64,000 nt of DNA, from positions 124,001 through 188,000 of the forward strand of contig NZ_QNRJ01000003.1 in the NCBI RefSeq assembly GCF_003315075.1. Reading direction: 5' to 3'. The translations under genes were made by a program, and so were the position numbers. The DNA is from Rossellomorea aquimaris (GTDB taxonomy: Bacteria; Bacillota; Bacilli; Bacillales; Bacillaceae_B). Below the pieces are notes generated by a model that had not been told where the DNA came from, ran no database searches, and saw only the letters and a program-made list of their open reading frames with translations. This document shows positions 47,787 through 57,705 of the stretch, piece after piece; position 1 is the stretch's first letter, and the number at the start of each line of letters is the position of its first letter.

Positions 47787-49109
47787 ATGGAACAAACTTT
47801 TGAACAGCTTATTCAAAATATGCCTAATCGTCTGGCACCCAGTATGGCAAAGGATCACCCGAACTTACCGGTAGTAAAAGAAGAGGGGTGCTATTATTAC
47901 GGGTTGGACGGAAAGAAATATCTTGATTTTACCTCTGGAATTGCCGTAACGAATGTTGGGCATCGTCATCCGAAAATTGTACAAGCGATTAAAGATGCAG
48001 CAGATGGGCTGATGCATGGCCCTTCAGGTGTGATCATGTATGAATCGATCCTTCGATTGGCTGATGAGCTGGCGGAGATCCTTCCAGGGGATTTAGATAG
48101 TTTCTTCTTTGCCAATAGTGGTACTGAAGCGATTGAGGGGGCAATCAAACTTGCGAAATACGTAACGAAGCGCCCTTATGTCGTTTCCTTTACCGGCTGT
48201 TTTCACGGACGTTCTCTCGGTGCGTTAAGTGTCACGACTTCCAAGAGTAAGTATCGTAAGTTTATGCAGCCATCCGGCCTGACTTATCAAGTTCCATATG
48301 CGAACGAACGAGAGTGCCCTGAGGGACTTGACTCGGTCCGTTATGTGGTTGAGAAGCTTGAAAAGGATTTCGAAACTCTCTTTAATCATCAGGTCACACC
48401 TGAGGAGGTAGCATGTGTCATTTTGGAACCTGTCCTTGGTGAAGGTGGATACATCGTCCCTCCGAAAGCATGGCTCAAAAAAGTAAGGGAGATTTGTGAT
48501 CGTCACGATATTTTACTAATCTTCGATGAAGTCCAAACAGGCTTTGGGCGTACGGGAAATTGGTTTGCCGCTCAAACCTTTGATGTAACACCGGATATCA
48601 TGGCGATTGCCAAAGGGATTGCCTCGGGGCTTCCCCTGAGCGCGACGGTCGCATCCAATAAGCTCATGAAACAATGGCCTCTCGGGAGCCATGGGACGAC
48701 GTTTGGAGGGAACCCGATTGCGTGTTCCGTTGGACTTGCGACATTAGAAGTCATGAAGGAAGAAAAACTTCTCGATAATACGAAAACGATGGGGGCTTAT
48801 GCAGAATCAAGACTTGAACTCCTGAAGGAAAAGCATAACGTAATCGGCAGCATACGATCAGTCGGACTGATGATTGGCATTGAAATCGTTCATCCTCAAA
48901 CAGGAAAACCAAATCAGGAAGGCTTAATGGACATTCTTGATCGGGCCCTGGATAAAGGCGTGTTATTCTACTTGTGCGGCAATCATAGTGAAGTGATCCG
49001 TATGATTCCGCCACTGACTGTAACGAAAGAACAAATTGATGATGGACTGGCGATGTTGGATGAAGCTATAACGGAGTATGAAGAAGTGTTGATGAGCCAT
49101 CTTGATTGA
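47787..49109 (+). CDS. Class III aminotransferase (GABA-transaminase-like)
   Basis: This is a PLP omega-aminotransferase of 440 residues. Family features are [15 protein letters not shown], the Gly/His stretch [14 protein letters not shown], the cofactor Asp in [12 protein letters not shown] and the PLP Lys in [17 protein letters not shown] 47787 follows GGAGGT; the open frame begins at 47757. The SigL operon context fits a catabolic transaminase for GABA, beta-alanine, a diamine or a similar amine. The exact substrate is not known. Confidence 0.85.
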   Translation: MEQTFEQLIQNMPNRLAPSMAKDHPNLPVVKEEGCYYYGLDGKKYLDFTSGIAVTNVGHRHPKIVQAIKDAADGLMHGPSGVIMYESILRLADELAEILPGDLDSFFFANSGTEAIEGAIKLAKYVTKRPYVVSFTGCFHGRSLGALSVTTSKSKYRKFMQPSGLTYQVPYANERECPEGLDSVRYVVEKLEKDFETLFNHQVTPEEVACVILEPVLGEGGYIVPPKAWLKKVREICDRHDILLIFDEVQTGFGRTGNWFAAQTFDVTPDIMAIAKGIASGLPLSATVASNKLMKQWPLGSHGTTFGGNPIACSVGLATLEVMKEEKLLDNTKTMGAYAESRLELLKEKHNVIGSIRSVGLMIGIEIVHPQTGKPNQEGLMDILDRALDKGVLFYLCGNHSEVIRMIPPLTVTKEQIDDGLAMLDEAITEYEEVLMSHLD

Positions 49110-49126
49110 ATTCCCATAGCATAAGA

Positions 49127-49164
49127 AAAGGTTGATCAGTTTTACACTGATCAACCTTTTTTTA
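49127..49164. terminator. Bidirectional terminator
   Basis: AAAAGGTTGATCAGT pairs perfectly with ACTGATCAACCTTTT around a TTTAC loop. T-runs on both strands serve the aminotransferase and the convergent rpiR-type gene. Confidence 0.92.
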
Positions 49165-50013
49165 TAGTCTTTTAACCGAAATAGCCTTCCTCATTTTCCG
49201 GAGGGCATCCTGACCTTCCGCTTCTCTTCTCATCATCAGGTTTACGTACAGAGCATCAATTATCGTTAATTGCGCAATACGGGAAGAGAGAGCCTCGGAG
49301 CGATAGTCGGTTTCTTCTGAGACAGTGAAAAGCGGTGTATCGACTCTTTGGCTCAAAGGTGATTTTGCAAAGTTGGTGATGCAGATCGTCTTTGCCCCGG
49401 TTTCTTTGACGATGTCAAGAACCTGGAGGATATCTTTCGTTGAACCGGAATGGGAAATGAATACAGCACAATCTTCACTCGTCATTTGGGAAGCGGTCAT
49501 CAGCTGTATATGACTGTCGCTCGCAGCATGAACGCGCAGACCGGTTCGAATGAATTTATGATAGGCGTCAAGGGCAATGACGCCGGATCCGCCACTGCCG
49601 AAAAATTCGATTGAGCGTGCGCTGCTCATAATATCCACAGCTTTTAATAGTTTCTTTTCGTCAACGACCATTAAGGTGTCTTCGATGGTCTTGATGTTGG
49701 AACGGAATACTTTTGTGGCAATGGTTTGCGTCGTATCCCCTTCATCGATGCGCTCGTGGATATCCTTAAGTCCCGTCACAATTTCTGAAGCAAGGGCGAT
49801 TTTCATCGCTTGGTATCCTTTAAAGCCGATTCGCTTACAAAAACGGAAGACAGTGGAGTCCGCGACTCCTAAATCTTCTGCCAAACCATTAATCGTTGAA
49901 TGAATAATCTCGGTTGGATTTTCAAGGATATAGTCTGCAATTTTTTTCTCGGTCACGCTAAATTGAGGATAGTGTGAGCGTATACTGGCTAAACAATGCT
50001 GATGTTGACTCAT
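49162..50013 (-). CDS. RpiR/MurR-family regulator, probably of gluconate genes
   Basis: The N-terminal HTH_6 domain (about 1-80) is followed by a SIS sugar-phosphate-binding domain with SARSIEFFGSGGSGVIALD and CAVFISHSGSTKDILQ. I place the start at ATG 50013 (MSQHQHC), with ATG 50019 as alternative; AGGAG lies just upstream. It is divergent from gntP-gntK. In B. subtilis the gnt operon is controlled by a GntR-family protein, so an RpiR-type regulator here would be a replacement. The ligand may be 6-phosphogluconate or gluconate; that is inferred. Confidence 0.82.
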   Translation of the reverse strand: MSQHQHCLASIRSHYPQFSVTEKKIADYILENPTEIIHSTINGLAEDLGVADSTVFRFCKRIGFKGYQAMKIALASEIVTGLKDIHERIDEGDTTQTIATKVFRSNIKTIEDTLMVVDEKKLLKAVDIMSSARSIEFFGSGGSGVIALDAYHKFIRTGLRVHAASDSHIQLMTASQMTSEDCAVFISHSGSTKDILQVLDIVKETGAKTICITNFAKSPLSQRVDTPLFTVSEETDYRSEALSSRIAQLTIIDALYVNLMMRREAEGQDALRKMRKAISVKRL

Positions 50014-50082
50014 AGACATCACTCCTGTAAGGGTTTTCATAGTTTTATTATACAAGAATAATAGAAAAATAAAAATAATTTC

Positions 50083-50146
50083 TGTAAACGGTTGCAAAAA
50101 GAAAAATATTTTTTATAATAGAGATATACAGAAAATAATTTTCCTG
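50083..50146 (+). promoter_or_regulatory. gntP promoter with cre and palindromic operator
   Basis: TGTAAACGGTTGCA (50083-50096) is a full match to the cre consensus and overlaps the likely -35 TTGCAA (50092). TATAAT is at 50114-50119. GAAAAT-A-ATTTTC (50131-50143), inside TACAGAAAATAATTTTC, sits at the expected start point and is a candidate RpiR-type operator. TTTCTGTA at 50080-50087 repeats the TACAGAAA half-site in inverse. A second, weaker cre-like site is at 50227. Confidence 0.7.
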
Positions 50147-50320
50147 ATTATATTAAACTGTGAAATGAACTTCCTTTAGCCATTTCCGTTTAGTAGATCA
50201 AAGAGTAGAAGTTACATAGAGAAAAGTGTAAACGTTTTACTTTCACTGGCAGTCAGGATCAATCGTTATAAAAAAATCTGGCAGCCAAGCTGTCGTCAAA
50301 AAAGAAAGGTAGGGATAGAG

Positions 50321-51664
50321 ATGTCTGATCAAATGCTTATTTTAGTTGCATTAGCCGGAATTTTTCTTCTATTATTTTTAGTTATCAAAACGAAGCTTCA
50401 TGCTTTCGTTGCCCTATTATTAGTAAGTTTAATTGTAGGGATCGCCGCAGGGATGCCTCTTCAGGAAGTTGTCGCTTCGATTCAAAGCGGAATGGGCGGG
50501 ACCCTCGGGTTTGTCGCTGTCGTTGTTGGTTTAGGTGCGATGTTCGGTCGTATGCTTGAGGTTTCAGGCGGAGCGGAACGATTAGCTCAAACCCTGATTA
50601 ATAAATTTGGTGAAGATAAAGCGCAATGGTCCCTCGGTATTACAGGTTTCCTGGTTGCCATTCCCGTATTCTTCGATGTGGGATTCATCATCCTTGTACC
50701 GATTGTATATGGATTGGCAAAGAAAACAGGAAAGTCTCTACTATACTATGGGATTCCTTTACTTGCAGGACTTGCAGTAACACACAGCTTCATTCCGCCT
50801 ACTCCAGGACCGATTGCTGTTGCTGATTTAATCGGAGCGGATCTTGGCTGGGTCATCTTATTCGGTACTCTTGCGGGTATTCCATCCATGATCATCGCTG
50901 GTCCACTTTTTGCAAAATTCATTTCGAAACGAATTCATGCAGTGGTTCCGGATTATATGCAAGTGGAAGAGATCGAGTACGATAAAGAGCTTCCGAGCTT
51001 TGCCATGATTGCGTCACTTATCTCGATTCCTTTAGTGCTGATTTTATTGAATACGCTTTCGGGTGTTTTGCTGGATGAAGGAAATACCATTCGTTCGATC
51101 CTGACTTTCTTAGGTCATCCGTTCGTAGCGTTAACGATTGCGACTCTACTGACGTTTACATTATTAGGAACAAGACGTGGATACTCCCGTCAGGACGTTC
51201 AAGATATTGCGACAAAAGCACTTGAGCCGGCTGGGATCATCATCCTTGTTACAGGTGCCGGTGGAGTGTTCAAGCAGGTTCTGATCGATTCAGGTGTCGG
51301 TGAAGTACTTGGGGAAATGATGGCCGGTTCAAGCTTGCCTCCAATTGCCCTTGCTTTCTTAATTGCCATGGTGGTTCGTGTGGCACAGGGTTCAGCCACT
51401 GTATCCATGGTGACGGCAGCAGGGTTGATGAGTCCATTAATTTCAACTCTTGGTTTAGAAGGGCCGGTCCTTGGCTTAATGGTTATTTCCATTGCAGCAG
51501 GAGCAACCGTCTTCTCTCATGTAAATGATAGCGGATTCTGGTTAGTGAACCGTTATTTTGGATTAGATGTGAAAGATACGTTAAAATCATGGACGATGAT
51601 GGAAACGCTCATCGGGTTTGTAGGTTTTTCCGTAGTATTCATTATAGGGATATTCATTGGTTAA
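50321..51664 (+). CDS. gntP: Gluconate:H+ symporter
   Basis: This GntP-family permease of 447 residues has about 12-14 membrane segments. Family features are VVGLGAMFGRMLEVSGGAERLA, HSFIPPTPGPIAVADLIGADLG and the C-terminal HVNDSGFWLVNRYFGL (positions 51519-51566). It would bring gluconate into the cell for the kinase encoded next. The leader of about 190 nt upstream contains no recognised riboswitch. Confidence 0.9.
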   Translation: MSDQMLILVALAGIFLLLFLVIKTKLHAFVALLLVSLIVGIAAGMPLQEVVASIQSGMGGTLGFVAVVVGLGAMFGRMLEVSGGAERLAQTLINKFGEDKAQWSLGITGFLVAIPVFFDVGFIILVPIVYGLAKKTGKSLLYYGIPLLAGLAVTHSFIPPTPGPIAVADLIGADLGWVILFGTLAGIPSMIIAGPLFAKFISKRIHAVVPDYMQVEEIEYDKELPSFAMIASLISIPLVLILLNTLSGVLLDEGNTIRSILTFLGHPFVALTIATLLTFTLLGTRRGYSRQDVQDIATKALEPAGIIILVTGAGGVFKQVLIDSGVGEVLGEMMAGSSLPPIALAFLIAMVVRVAQGSATVSMVTAAGLMSPLISTLGLEGPVLGLMVISIAAGATVFSHVNDSGFWLVNRYFGLDVKDTLKSWTMMETLIGFVGFSVVFIIGIFIG

Positions 51665-51741
51665 AATAGGATAGAATAAAGTGGAAGAGGGAAGAGCCAT
51701 GTCGCTTCTTCCTTTTCTCTATTTATTTAGGAGGAACGAAG

Positions 51742-53265
51742 ATGTCAGAATTCATGATTGGTGTCGATATCGGGACAACCAGTACAAAAGCAGTACTTTT
51801 TAATGAAAAGGGAGAAGCGATCGATCGTCATGGGGTCGAATATCCATTACATACACCAGCACCGGGGACCGCTGAACAGGATCCCGAAGAAATCTTCCGC
51901 GCCGTCATCAGTTGTATAAAGGAAGTGACCTCGAATACAAGTGAGAAAATCTCGTTTGTGTCGTTCAGCTCTGCTATGCACAGCTTGATCCTGGTGGATG
52001 AGAAGGACCAGCCGCTGACTCCTTCCATTACTTGGGCTGATAACCGAAGTGCCGATTGGGCGGATAAGATTAAGAAAGAAATGAATGGAATGGAGATCTA
52101 TCGCAGAACAGGGACCCCGATTCACCCGATGTCCCCGCTTGTAAAGCTTGCGTGGCTGCAGCATGAGGAACCGGGATTATTTAAGAAAGCGGCTAAATTC
52201 ATATCCATTAAAGAATTCGTGTTCCATCGCTTTTTCGGAAAATATGTCGTGGATTACTCCATCGCATCTGCAACAGGTATGTTCCATCTGGAAAACCTGG
52301 CTTGGGATGAAGAAGCGTTGAAGGTGGCAGGTGTCACAAAGGATCAACTTTCGGTTCCGGTCTCAACGACTGAAAGCTTAGTTGGATTGAAATCTGAGTA
52401 TACGGACATGTTGGGCTTATCAGCCGACACACCGTTTGTCGTCGGAGCAAGTGACGGTGTCCTATCGAATCTTGGGGTCAACGCCATCGAACCGGGTGTC
52501 GTAGCCGTTACGATCGGAACGAGTGGTGCGATCCGTGCTGTAACGGACCGTCCGGTAACGGATCCGAAAGGACGTATTTTCTGTTATGCGTTGACGGATA
52601 ATCATTGGGTGATTGGCGGGCCAGTCAATAACGGTGGCATGATTTTCCGTTGGGTGCGGGACGAGCTGGCTTCTGCAGAGGTGGAAGTGGCGAGCCGGTT
52701 AGGGAAAGATCCTTATGAAGTCCTTACGGATATTGCTTCTAAAGTAGAACCGGGATCAGAAGGATTACTCTTCCATCCATATATGGCCGGGGAGCGAGCG
52801 CCTCTTTGGAACGCAAAAGCACGGGGATCCTTCTTCGGACTCGGCATGCATCATAAAAAAGAGCATATGATCCGAGCTGTCTTAGAAGGAATTGTCATGA
52901 ATTTATACAGCGTTCTTCTGGCCCTTGAAGAATTAATCGGAACACCGAAAAGGGTCCAGGCAACGGGTGGATTTGCCCGATCTGAAATGTGGCGTCAAAT
53001 GCTTGCCGATGTATTTGATCAGGAAGTGGAAGTGCCGGAAAGCTTCGAAAGCTCATGTCTTGGGGCGGTGGTACTTGGAATGTATGGCAGCGGGATGATC
53101 GACTCACTGGAAGAAGTGAGTGAAATGGTCGGTTCCGTTCATTCCCATCAGCCTGATCCGAAAGCAACGGCGGCTTATACGAAGCTGATGCCCATCTTTA
53201 TTCGCGTTCCACGTTTGCTGGAAGAAGAATATGAAGCGATAAGTGCATACCAGGAAGGGAGCTGA
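51742..53265 (+). CDS. gntK: Gluconokinase (FGGY family)
   Basis: The enzyme phosphorylates gluconate to 6-phosphogluconate. It is an FGGY sugar kinase of 507 residues with the N-terminal ATPase motif VDIGTTSTKAVLF, the catalytic-site Asp in WADNRSADWADK, VVGASDGVLSNLGVN and the C-terminal ATP-binding ATGGFARSEMWRQMLAD. It follows gntP by 77 bp. The 6-phosphogluconate dehydrogenase gene found in the B. subtilis gnt operon is not here. Confidence 0.9.
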   Translation: MSEFMIGVDIGTTSTKAVLFNEKGEAIDRHGVEYPLHTPAPGTAEQDPEEIFRAVISCIKEVTSNTSEKISFVSFSSAMHSLILVDEKDQPLTPSITWADNRSADWADKIKKEMNGMEIYRRTGTPIHPMSPLVKLAWLQHEEPGLFKKAAKFISIKEFVFHRFFGKYVVDYSIASATGMFHLENLAWDEEALKVAGVTKDQLSVPVSTTESLVGLKSEYTDMLGLSADTPFVVGASDGVLSNLGVNAIEPGVVAVTIGTSGAIRAVTDRPVTDPKGRIFCYALTDNHWVIGGPVNNGGMIFRWVRDELASAEVEVASRLGKDPYEVLTDIASKVEPGSEGLLFHPYMAGERAPLWNAKARGSFFGLGMHHKKEHMIRAVLEGIVMNLYSVLLALEELIGTPKRVQATGGFARSEMWRQMLADVFDQEVEVPESFESSCLGAVVLGMYGSGMIDSLEEVSEMVGSVHSHQPDPKATAAYTKLMPIFIRVPRLLEEEYEAISAYQEGS

Positions 53266-53289
53266 CTCATCTGAGTCGGCTTTTTTTTC
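53262..53289 (+). terminator. Terminator after gntK
   Basis: GCTGACTC pairs with GAGTCGGC, one wobble, and eight T follow. It overlaps the gntK stop. Confidence 0.88.
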
Positions 53290-53407
53290 AGGCAGGGGTA
53301 GCAATAATCACTTCAACAAAAATAGTTGTTTTCATGTATAATAGAAACGAAAATACCTTTTAAGATTGAAAGTATCTATAGATAAATGTGAAAGAGAGTG
53401 AAACGAT

Positions 53408-54127
53408 ATGGGACGTAAATGGAATAATATTAAAGAAAAGAAAGCGTCTAAGGATGCAAATACGAGTCGTATTTATGCGAAATTCGGTCGCGAGATCTAT
53501 GTTGCGGCAAAGCAAGGCGAGCCGGATCCAGAACTGAACCAAACGCTGAAATTTGTTCTTGAGCGTGCGAAAACATACAGTGTTCCGAAACACATCGTCG
53601 ACCGTGCCATTGAAAAAGCAAAGGGTGGTTCAGAAGAAAACTATGATGAACTTCGCTATGAAGGCTTCGGACCGAATGGTTCCATGGTCATTGTTGATGC
53701 CCTGACGAATAACGTAAACCGTACAGCGTCCGAAGTGCGTGCTGCCTTTGGTAAAAATGGCGGTAACATGGGTGTAAGCGGATCGGTTGCCTACATGTTC
53801 GACGCAACAGCCGTTATCGGTATTGAAGGGAAATCTGAAGAAGAAGTCATGGAGATCCTGATGGAAGCGGATGTAGACGCACGTGATATTATCGAAGAAG
53901 ATGAAGCTGTGATCGTTTACACTGAACCAGATCAATTCCATGCGGTTCAAGAAGCGTTCAAAGGTGCCGGTATCACTGAGTTTACAGTAGCGGAACTGAC
54001 AATGCTTGCACAGAATGATGTCGAACTTCCAGAAGACGGTCAAGCTCAATTCGAAAAAATGATCGATGCGATTGAAGATTTGGAAGATGTTCAGCAGGTA
54101 TATCATAACGTTGATTTAGGTGAATGA
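53408..54127 (+). CDS. yeeI: YebC/PmpR family protein (YeeI/YebC2 type)
   Basis: The protein is nearly collinear with B. subtilis YeeI (239 residues, N terminus [20 protein letters not shown]). The [21 protein letters not shown] stretch (53664-53726) and [11 protein letters not shown] are family hallmarks. YebC-type proteins were long annotated as transcription factors, but recent work ties them to relief of ribosome stalling at proline-rich sequences. It stands alone between two terminators. Confidence 0.92.
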   Translation: MGRKWNNIKEKKASKDANTSRIYAKFGREIYVAAKQGEPDPELNQTLKFVLERAKTYSVPKHIVDRAIEKAKGGSEENYDELRYEGFGPNGSMVIVDALTNNVNRTASEVRAAFGKNGGNMGVSGSVAYMFDATAVIGIEGKSEEEVMEILMEADVDARDIIEEDEAVIVYTEPDQFHAVQEAFKGAGITEFTVAELTMLAQNDVELPEDGQAQFEKMIDAIEDLEDVQQVYHNVDLGE

Positions 54128-54137
54128 TAGAATGAAA

Positions 54138-54171
54138 GACCTCTGATGCTGAGCGCATCAGGGGTTTTTTT
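54138..54171 (+). terminator. Terminator after yeeI
   Basis: CCTCTGATGC pairs with GCATCAGGGG and seven T follow. Confidence 0.92.
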
Positions 54172-54315
54172 ATTCGAGCATCTCCGCTGATTATGTCACT
54201 TTACCACTTTATTTGTCGAATAGATTGAAAATTCAGCAAAATACTTCAAACTCCCTATCTGCTTTGTTATGCTAAAGAGGAATCTGAATAAATTCGTGAT
54301 AAGGGAGAGGAAAAT

Positions 54316-55587
54316 ATGGGACTAGATCAACTTGAATTACAGCAAGCAGAACAGAACGTGGATCGAAAGGGAAAAACCAAACCCTATCTAACGGCATTGA
54401 TCGGTTGGAGTCTGCCGGCAATCGAAGCGTGTACGAAGCTAAATAGACCGTTCGTCGTAGTTGGGCCGCCTGATTTTGAGGGCTATGCAGAAAAGCATGA
54501 TATTGCCTTTATCGGCTGGGACTTCGATCGGTTAAATGAAGGTTCAGATCATCTTTATAAGCAGTTGAAGGCAATGGGTGCAGAAGTGGCTGTTCCTTTG
54601 TATGAAGAGTGTGTGGAGTGGTCCGGGGCATTAAACTCCCGTTTCCGTAACGAACCGCGCGTCTTCAACCGTTCTCTTCTATTAAGAGATAAAGGGATGA
54701 TGAAGCGTAAAGCGCAAATTGCCGGAATCAAAGTAGGTGTATTTGAAGAAGCACGGGATAAGGAAGATGTAAGACGCTTCTTGAAACGTGTGAATGAAGC
54801 CCTCTTGAAAGTCGAAGGAGATAAGAACGATCCCATTCACGTAAAACCTCTTGATAAAGCAGGGTCTGTCGGACACCGTGCCATTGAGAATCCGGAAGAT
54901 ATCGATGCTCTCACGGAGTCTGAGTTTCCCCTTCTGATGGAAAGTCATTTAGACGGACAGGAATTCTCGTGTGAAGCGTTTATTCATAATGGAAAGATCC
55001 AATTTTTAAATATAACGGAGTATGTGCGATTAGGCTACTCTAATTTCGTACCGGCATCTCCAACCCTTGAAGAAAAGCGTCCGGTCATCCGTGAGGCGAT
55101 TCAACAGCTCATTGATGCGTTTGAGATTGAATACGGTGTTATTCATCCGGAATATTTCATTACGTCCGATGGTACTCTTCATTTCGGTGAAGTGGCAGCC
55201 AGAGTCCCTGGCGGACATATCTTTGATTTGATCGAGCGGGCTTATGGATTTAATGCATATCAAGCGCAAATCCTTTGTAGTGATCCCAATACAACAGAAG
55301 AAGAGCTTAGAGAGTTTTTCCCTTCTACAGGTGAAAAGGCAAAAGCCCATGCAGGTTGTTTAATGGTCCATCCGCATGTTAATTATGTGGAGAAACTGGA
55401 GGTACCCGATGAACTGGAGAACCATGCCTATTTTGAAAAACATGATATGTTCAGTCCGGCTCAAGGGAAAGTAGCTCAGCGAATCGGCTTCGGTAATCAT
55501 TACGGAACGATCTTCTTCTATGGGGAAGACAGTGAAATCATGAGGGGTCTATTAAAGGAATACGAACAGTTTAACTTCTATATCTAA
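54316..55587 (+). CDS. ATP-grasp carboxylate-amine ligase
   Basis: This 423-residue ATP-grasp enzyme resembles amino acid ligases of the BacD/YwfE and carnosine-synthase kind. A pre-ATP-grasp part is followed by LLRDKGMMKRKAQIAGI, the ATP-lysine region HVKPLDKAGSVGH near 175 and the metal site IHPEYFITSDGTLHFGEVAARVPGG (around 55141-55215). It should join a carboxylate to an amine through an acyl phosphate. It lies 44 bp before an unrecognised papain-like gene and shares its terminator, so the two probably act together. Substrates unknown. Confidence 0.8.
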   Translation: MGLDQLELQQAEQNVDRKGKTKPYLTALIGWSLPAIEACTKLNRPFVVVGPPDFEGYAEKHDIAFIGWDFDRLNEGSDHLYKQLKAMGAEVAVPLYEECVEWSGALNSRFRNEPRVFNRSLLLRDKGMMKRKAQIAGIKVGVFEEARDKEDVRRFLKRVNEALLKVEGDKNDPIHVKPLDKAGSVGHRAIENPEDIDALTESEFPLLMESHLDGQEFSCEAFIHNGKIQFLNITEYVRLGYSNFVPASPTLEEKRPVIREAIQQLIDAFEIEYGVIHPEYFITSDGTLHFGEVAARVPGGHIFDLIERAYGFNAYQAQILCSDPNTTEEELREFFPSTGEKAKAHAGCLMVHPHVNYVEKLEVPDELENHAYFEKHDMFSPAQGKVAQRIGFGNHYGTIFFYGEDSEIMRGLLKEYEQFNFYI

Positions 55588-55630
55588 TTCTCTCATCCAC
55601 TGGTATTTTGATCGATAAAGGAGTTTTGAA

Positions 55631-57595
55631 ATGGCATTTGAATTAACGTCTAAGCTGGAAGATCGATTTCTGCAAGCGCTTAATCATCTGGAGAGCGCAG
55701 CTTCATTTGCAAAATCAATGTATCAAACTGACGTCTACCAGGAAGCGCAAAGATTGTTGGATACGGATGAAGGATTGGAGATTCTATATCGAAGCGCAAG
55801 TCGCTTTGAAATGGCCGGGGTCTTCCAGGACGGTCCGTGGGAAAAGGCGTCCAAGCTTCAACCACCTCTTGTGGCCGGGTCACTTCAAGCGAAGGGGCTT
55901 CCTTCGATCATTGAAATTCTTAGTGAGTTAAGAATGTTATCCATTGCAGAAGGTCAATATGAACATCCCGATGTTTCGACTGAAATGGCAGAGGATTTCC
56001 TCAATGAAGTCATGGTTCTGAATCTGAACCTGCTTTTCCCTGAAGCGACAGAAGCAGCACGGATTGAAGGTGGGGAGCAGAGTGAAAGGGCAACGGAGTT
56101 ATTTCGATTTCTATCCGATAAGCTTTCCTATCAAGCGCTTACGACTACACTGATTAAAGAAATTGAACGGTTGACCGCACAACGTCCAATCATGGTGAAG
56201 CGGACAGTGTCGATGATAGAAACAGCGAAAAAGATGCTTCATTCAGACTTAAGCGTAGCGGAACGACTTGTTTTGGAAAAGTATGTGTCTGCTATCGAAG
56301 GTCCGTCCCTCTTAAGCAAGAGCATTTCCCAGCCGGGTGAATACCGTAAGAAGCTTATGGACTTGTCTAAGGTGGAACTGGAGAAGGAAGCTGTTGCCTT
56401 TGCGGGGTCCATGCGTGAAACGGGGCTTGTTGCCCCTCAGCATGCGATTTTACTAAGATTTCTAAGCAGAAAGGTTCAAGAGCTTGTTCCGGCTGCCCTT
56501 CAGTTAAATGACAAAGGCAAAGCAAACTTGGATGAACATAAGGAACTCGTCTTCCAGCTCATAAAAGTGGCCATCTATCCAGCCACAAAGCAATCGGTTT
56601 ACGGACTTGCCCTTATGCTTGAACGGGGAGTGCTATCATCATCTCCGGTATCACCGGGACTGAAAAGGCTGATTGAGCTTGATATTCGACCGGAAGTACG
56701 GAAGACGCTCCTTAATTCGTGTAAAGCAGGAGACGGAATTACAGCGAATTCTGTCCTTCTTGCCGGTGTCATCAATGTCCTCGGTCAACCTATCGGAATT
56801 GGTCAAGGCTTAAATCCGACCTGTCAAACAGCGCGGGGGATCAGCCTTTGGGCACAGCATGCTCCGGGATACTTACTCGAACTGATTCCAAGGGCAGCGA
56901 GGGACGGAGATATCGATATTATGTTTGAAGGTACACCGGTCCATTCGAAAGAATTAAGCGGAGGGCTGGCACCTGAGCTTCATCAAGAGCTTGATCCTGT
57001 GTCACTTGTTCTCGTTCCTCATCTTGACCGTATTTACAGTGAGATGATGAGACGTGTATCGCTTAGAGGGGAAGATGGACACCGCTGGGTGAATCCGGAA
57101 TTTTATGGAGATTGGGTTCAAAAAGGGTTTAGCACTGTCATTGATTCATTAACAGGCCTCATTTCTGACTATCCGGGATTCGTGCGCCTGTTCTATGCCA
57201 CTCACCACCCGGAATACAATGATGATTACGGGTTGATCTATCCAAATCCGGTCGGGATCTTCATCACAAATGTTCATGGGAAGCTGCTTGGTTTCCATGC
57301 CGTTTCGATTCTGAGAATCACCCAAGATCCCAAGGGAGAATATCGGATCTATTTCTATAATCCGAATAACGACGGCTCCCAGAACTGGGGTCAGGGTATC
57401 GAACCTTCTGTCATGGAAAACGGGGAACTGGAAGGAGAATGCTCTCTTCCGTTTCACGAGTTTGTTTCCAGGCTTTACGCATTCCACTACAACCCTTATG
57501 AACAGGGAGATGCTTTTGCTGTGGAAAATGAGATTGTCGATGAAATCAAAGACCTTGCCCGGGATAGTTGGGGAAGGGATTATACGTGGGTATGA
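55631..57595 (+). CDS. Unrecognised 654-aa protein, possible papain-like fold
   Basis: I do not recognise this family. The first two thirds look helical and carry no known motif. The C-terminal third has a Cys in NPTCQTARGISLWAQH, a His in LGFHAVSILRI and an Asn/Asp stretch in YFYNPNNDGSQNWG. Their order and spacing fit a papain-like Cys-His-Asn active site. No signal peptide or membrane segment is present. It could be a transpeptidase, peptidase or amidase acting on the ATP-grasp product. The 13-bp word AGGTCCGTCCCTC occurs in frame at 56299-56311 (EGPSL). Confidence 0.6.
   Translation: MAFELTSKLEDRFLQALNHLESAASFAKSMYQTDVYQEAQRLLDTDEGLEILYRSASRFEMAGVFQDGPWEKASKLQPPLVAGSLQAKGLPSIIEILSELRMLSIAEGQYEHPDVSTEMAEDFLNEVMVLNLNLLFPEATEAARIEGGEQSERATELFRFLSDKLSYQALTTTLIKEIERLTAQRPIMVKRTVSMIETAKKMLHSDLSVAERLVLEKYVSAIEGPSLLSKSISQPGEYRKKLMDLSKVELEKEAVAFAGSMRETGLVAPQHAILLRFLSRKVQELVPAALQLNDKGKANLDEHKELVFQLIKVAIYPATKQSVYGLALMLERGVLSSSPVSPGLKRLIELDIRPEVRKTLLNSCKAGDGITANSVLLAGVINVLGQPIGIGQGLNPTCQTARGISLWAQHAPGYLLELIPRAARDGDIDIMFEGTPVHSKELSGGLAPELHQELDPVSLVLVPHLDRIYSEMMRRVSLRGEDGHRWVNPEFYGDWVQKGFSTVIDSLTGLISDYPGFVRLFYATHHPEYNDDYGLIYPNPVGIFITNVHGKLLGFHAVSILRITQDPKGEYRIYFYNPNNDGSQNWGQGIEPSVMENGELEGECSLPFHEFVSRLYAFHYNPYEQGDAFAVENEIVDEIKDLARDSWGRDYTWV
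56299..56311. repeat. Single 13-bp word copy in the papain-like gene
   Basis: AGGTCCGTCCCTC reads in frame within EGPSL, identical in codons to the copy in lpdA at 9367. A 10-base partial match, GAGGGACGGA, is at 56899. Confidence 0.85.
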
Positions 57596-57606
57596 AGATG
57601 AACCAG

Positions 57607-57641
57607 GGCGTTAAGCAGCGTAAGTTGCTTAACGCTTTTTT
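57607..57641 (+). terminator. Terminator after the ATP-grasp/papain-like pair
   Basis: GGCGTTAAGCA pairs with TGCTTAACGCT around an 8-nt loop and six T follow. Confidence 0.9.
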
Positions 57642-57705
57642 GAGTTAAATGAAGTTTGGATGATTCTTTTATCAGTAGCCATACTAAATAATGGAGGTGG
57701 AATAG

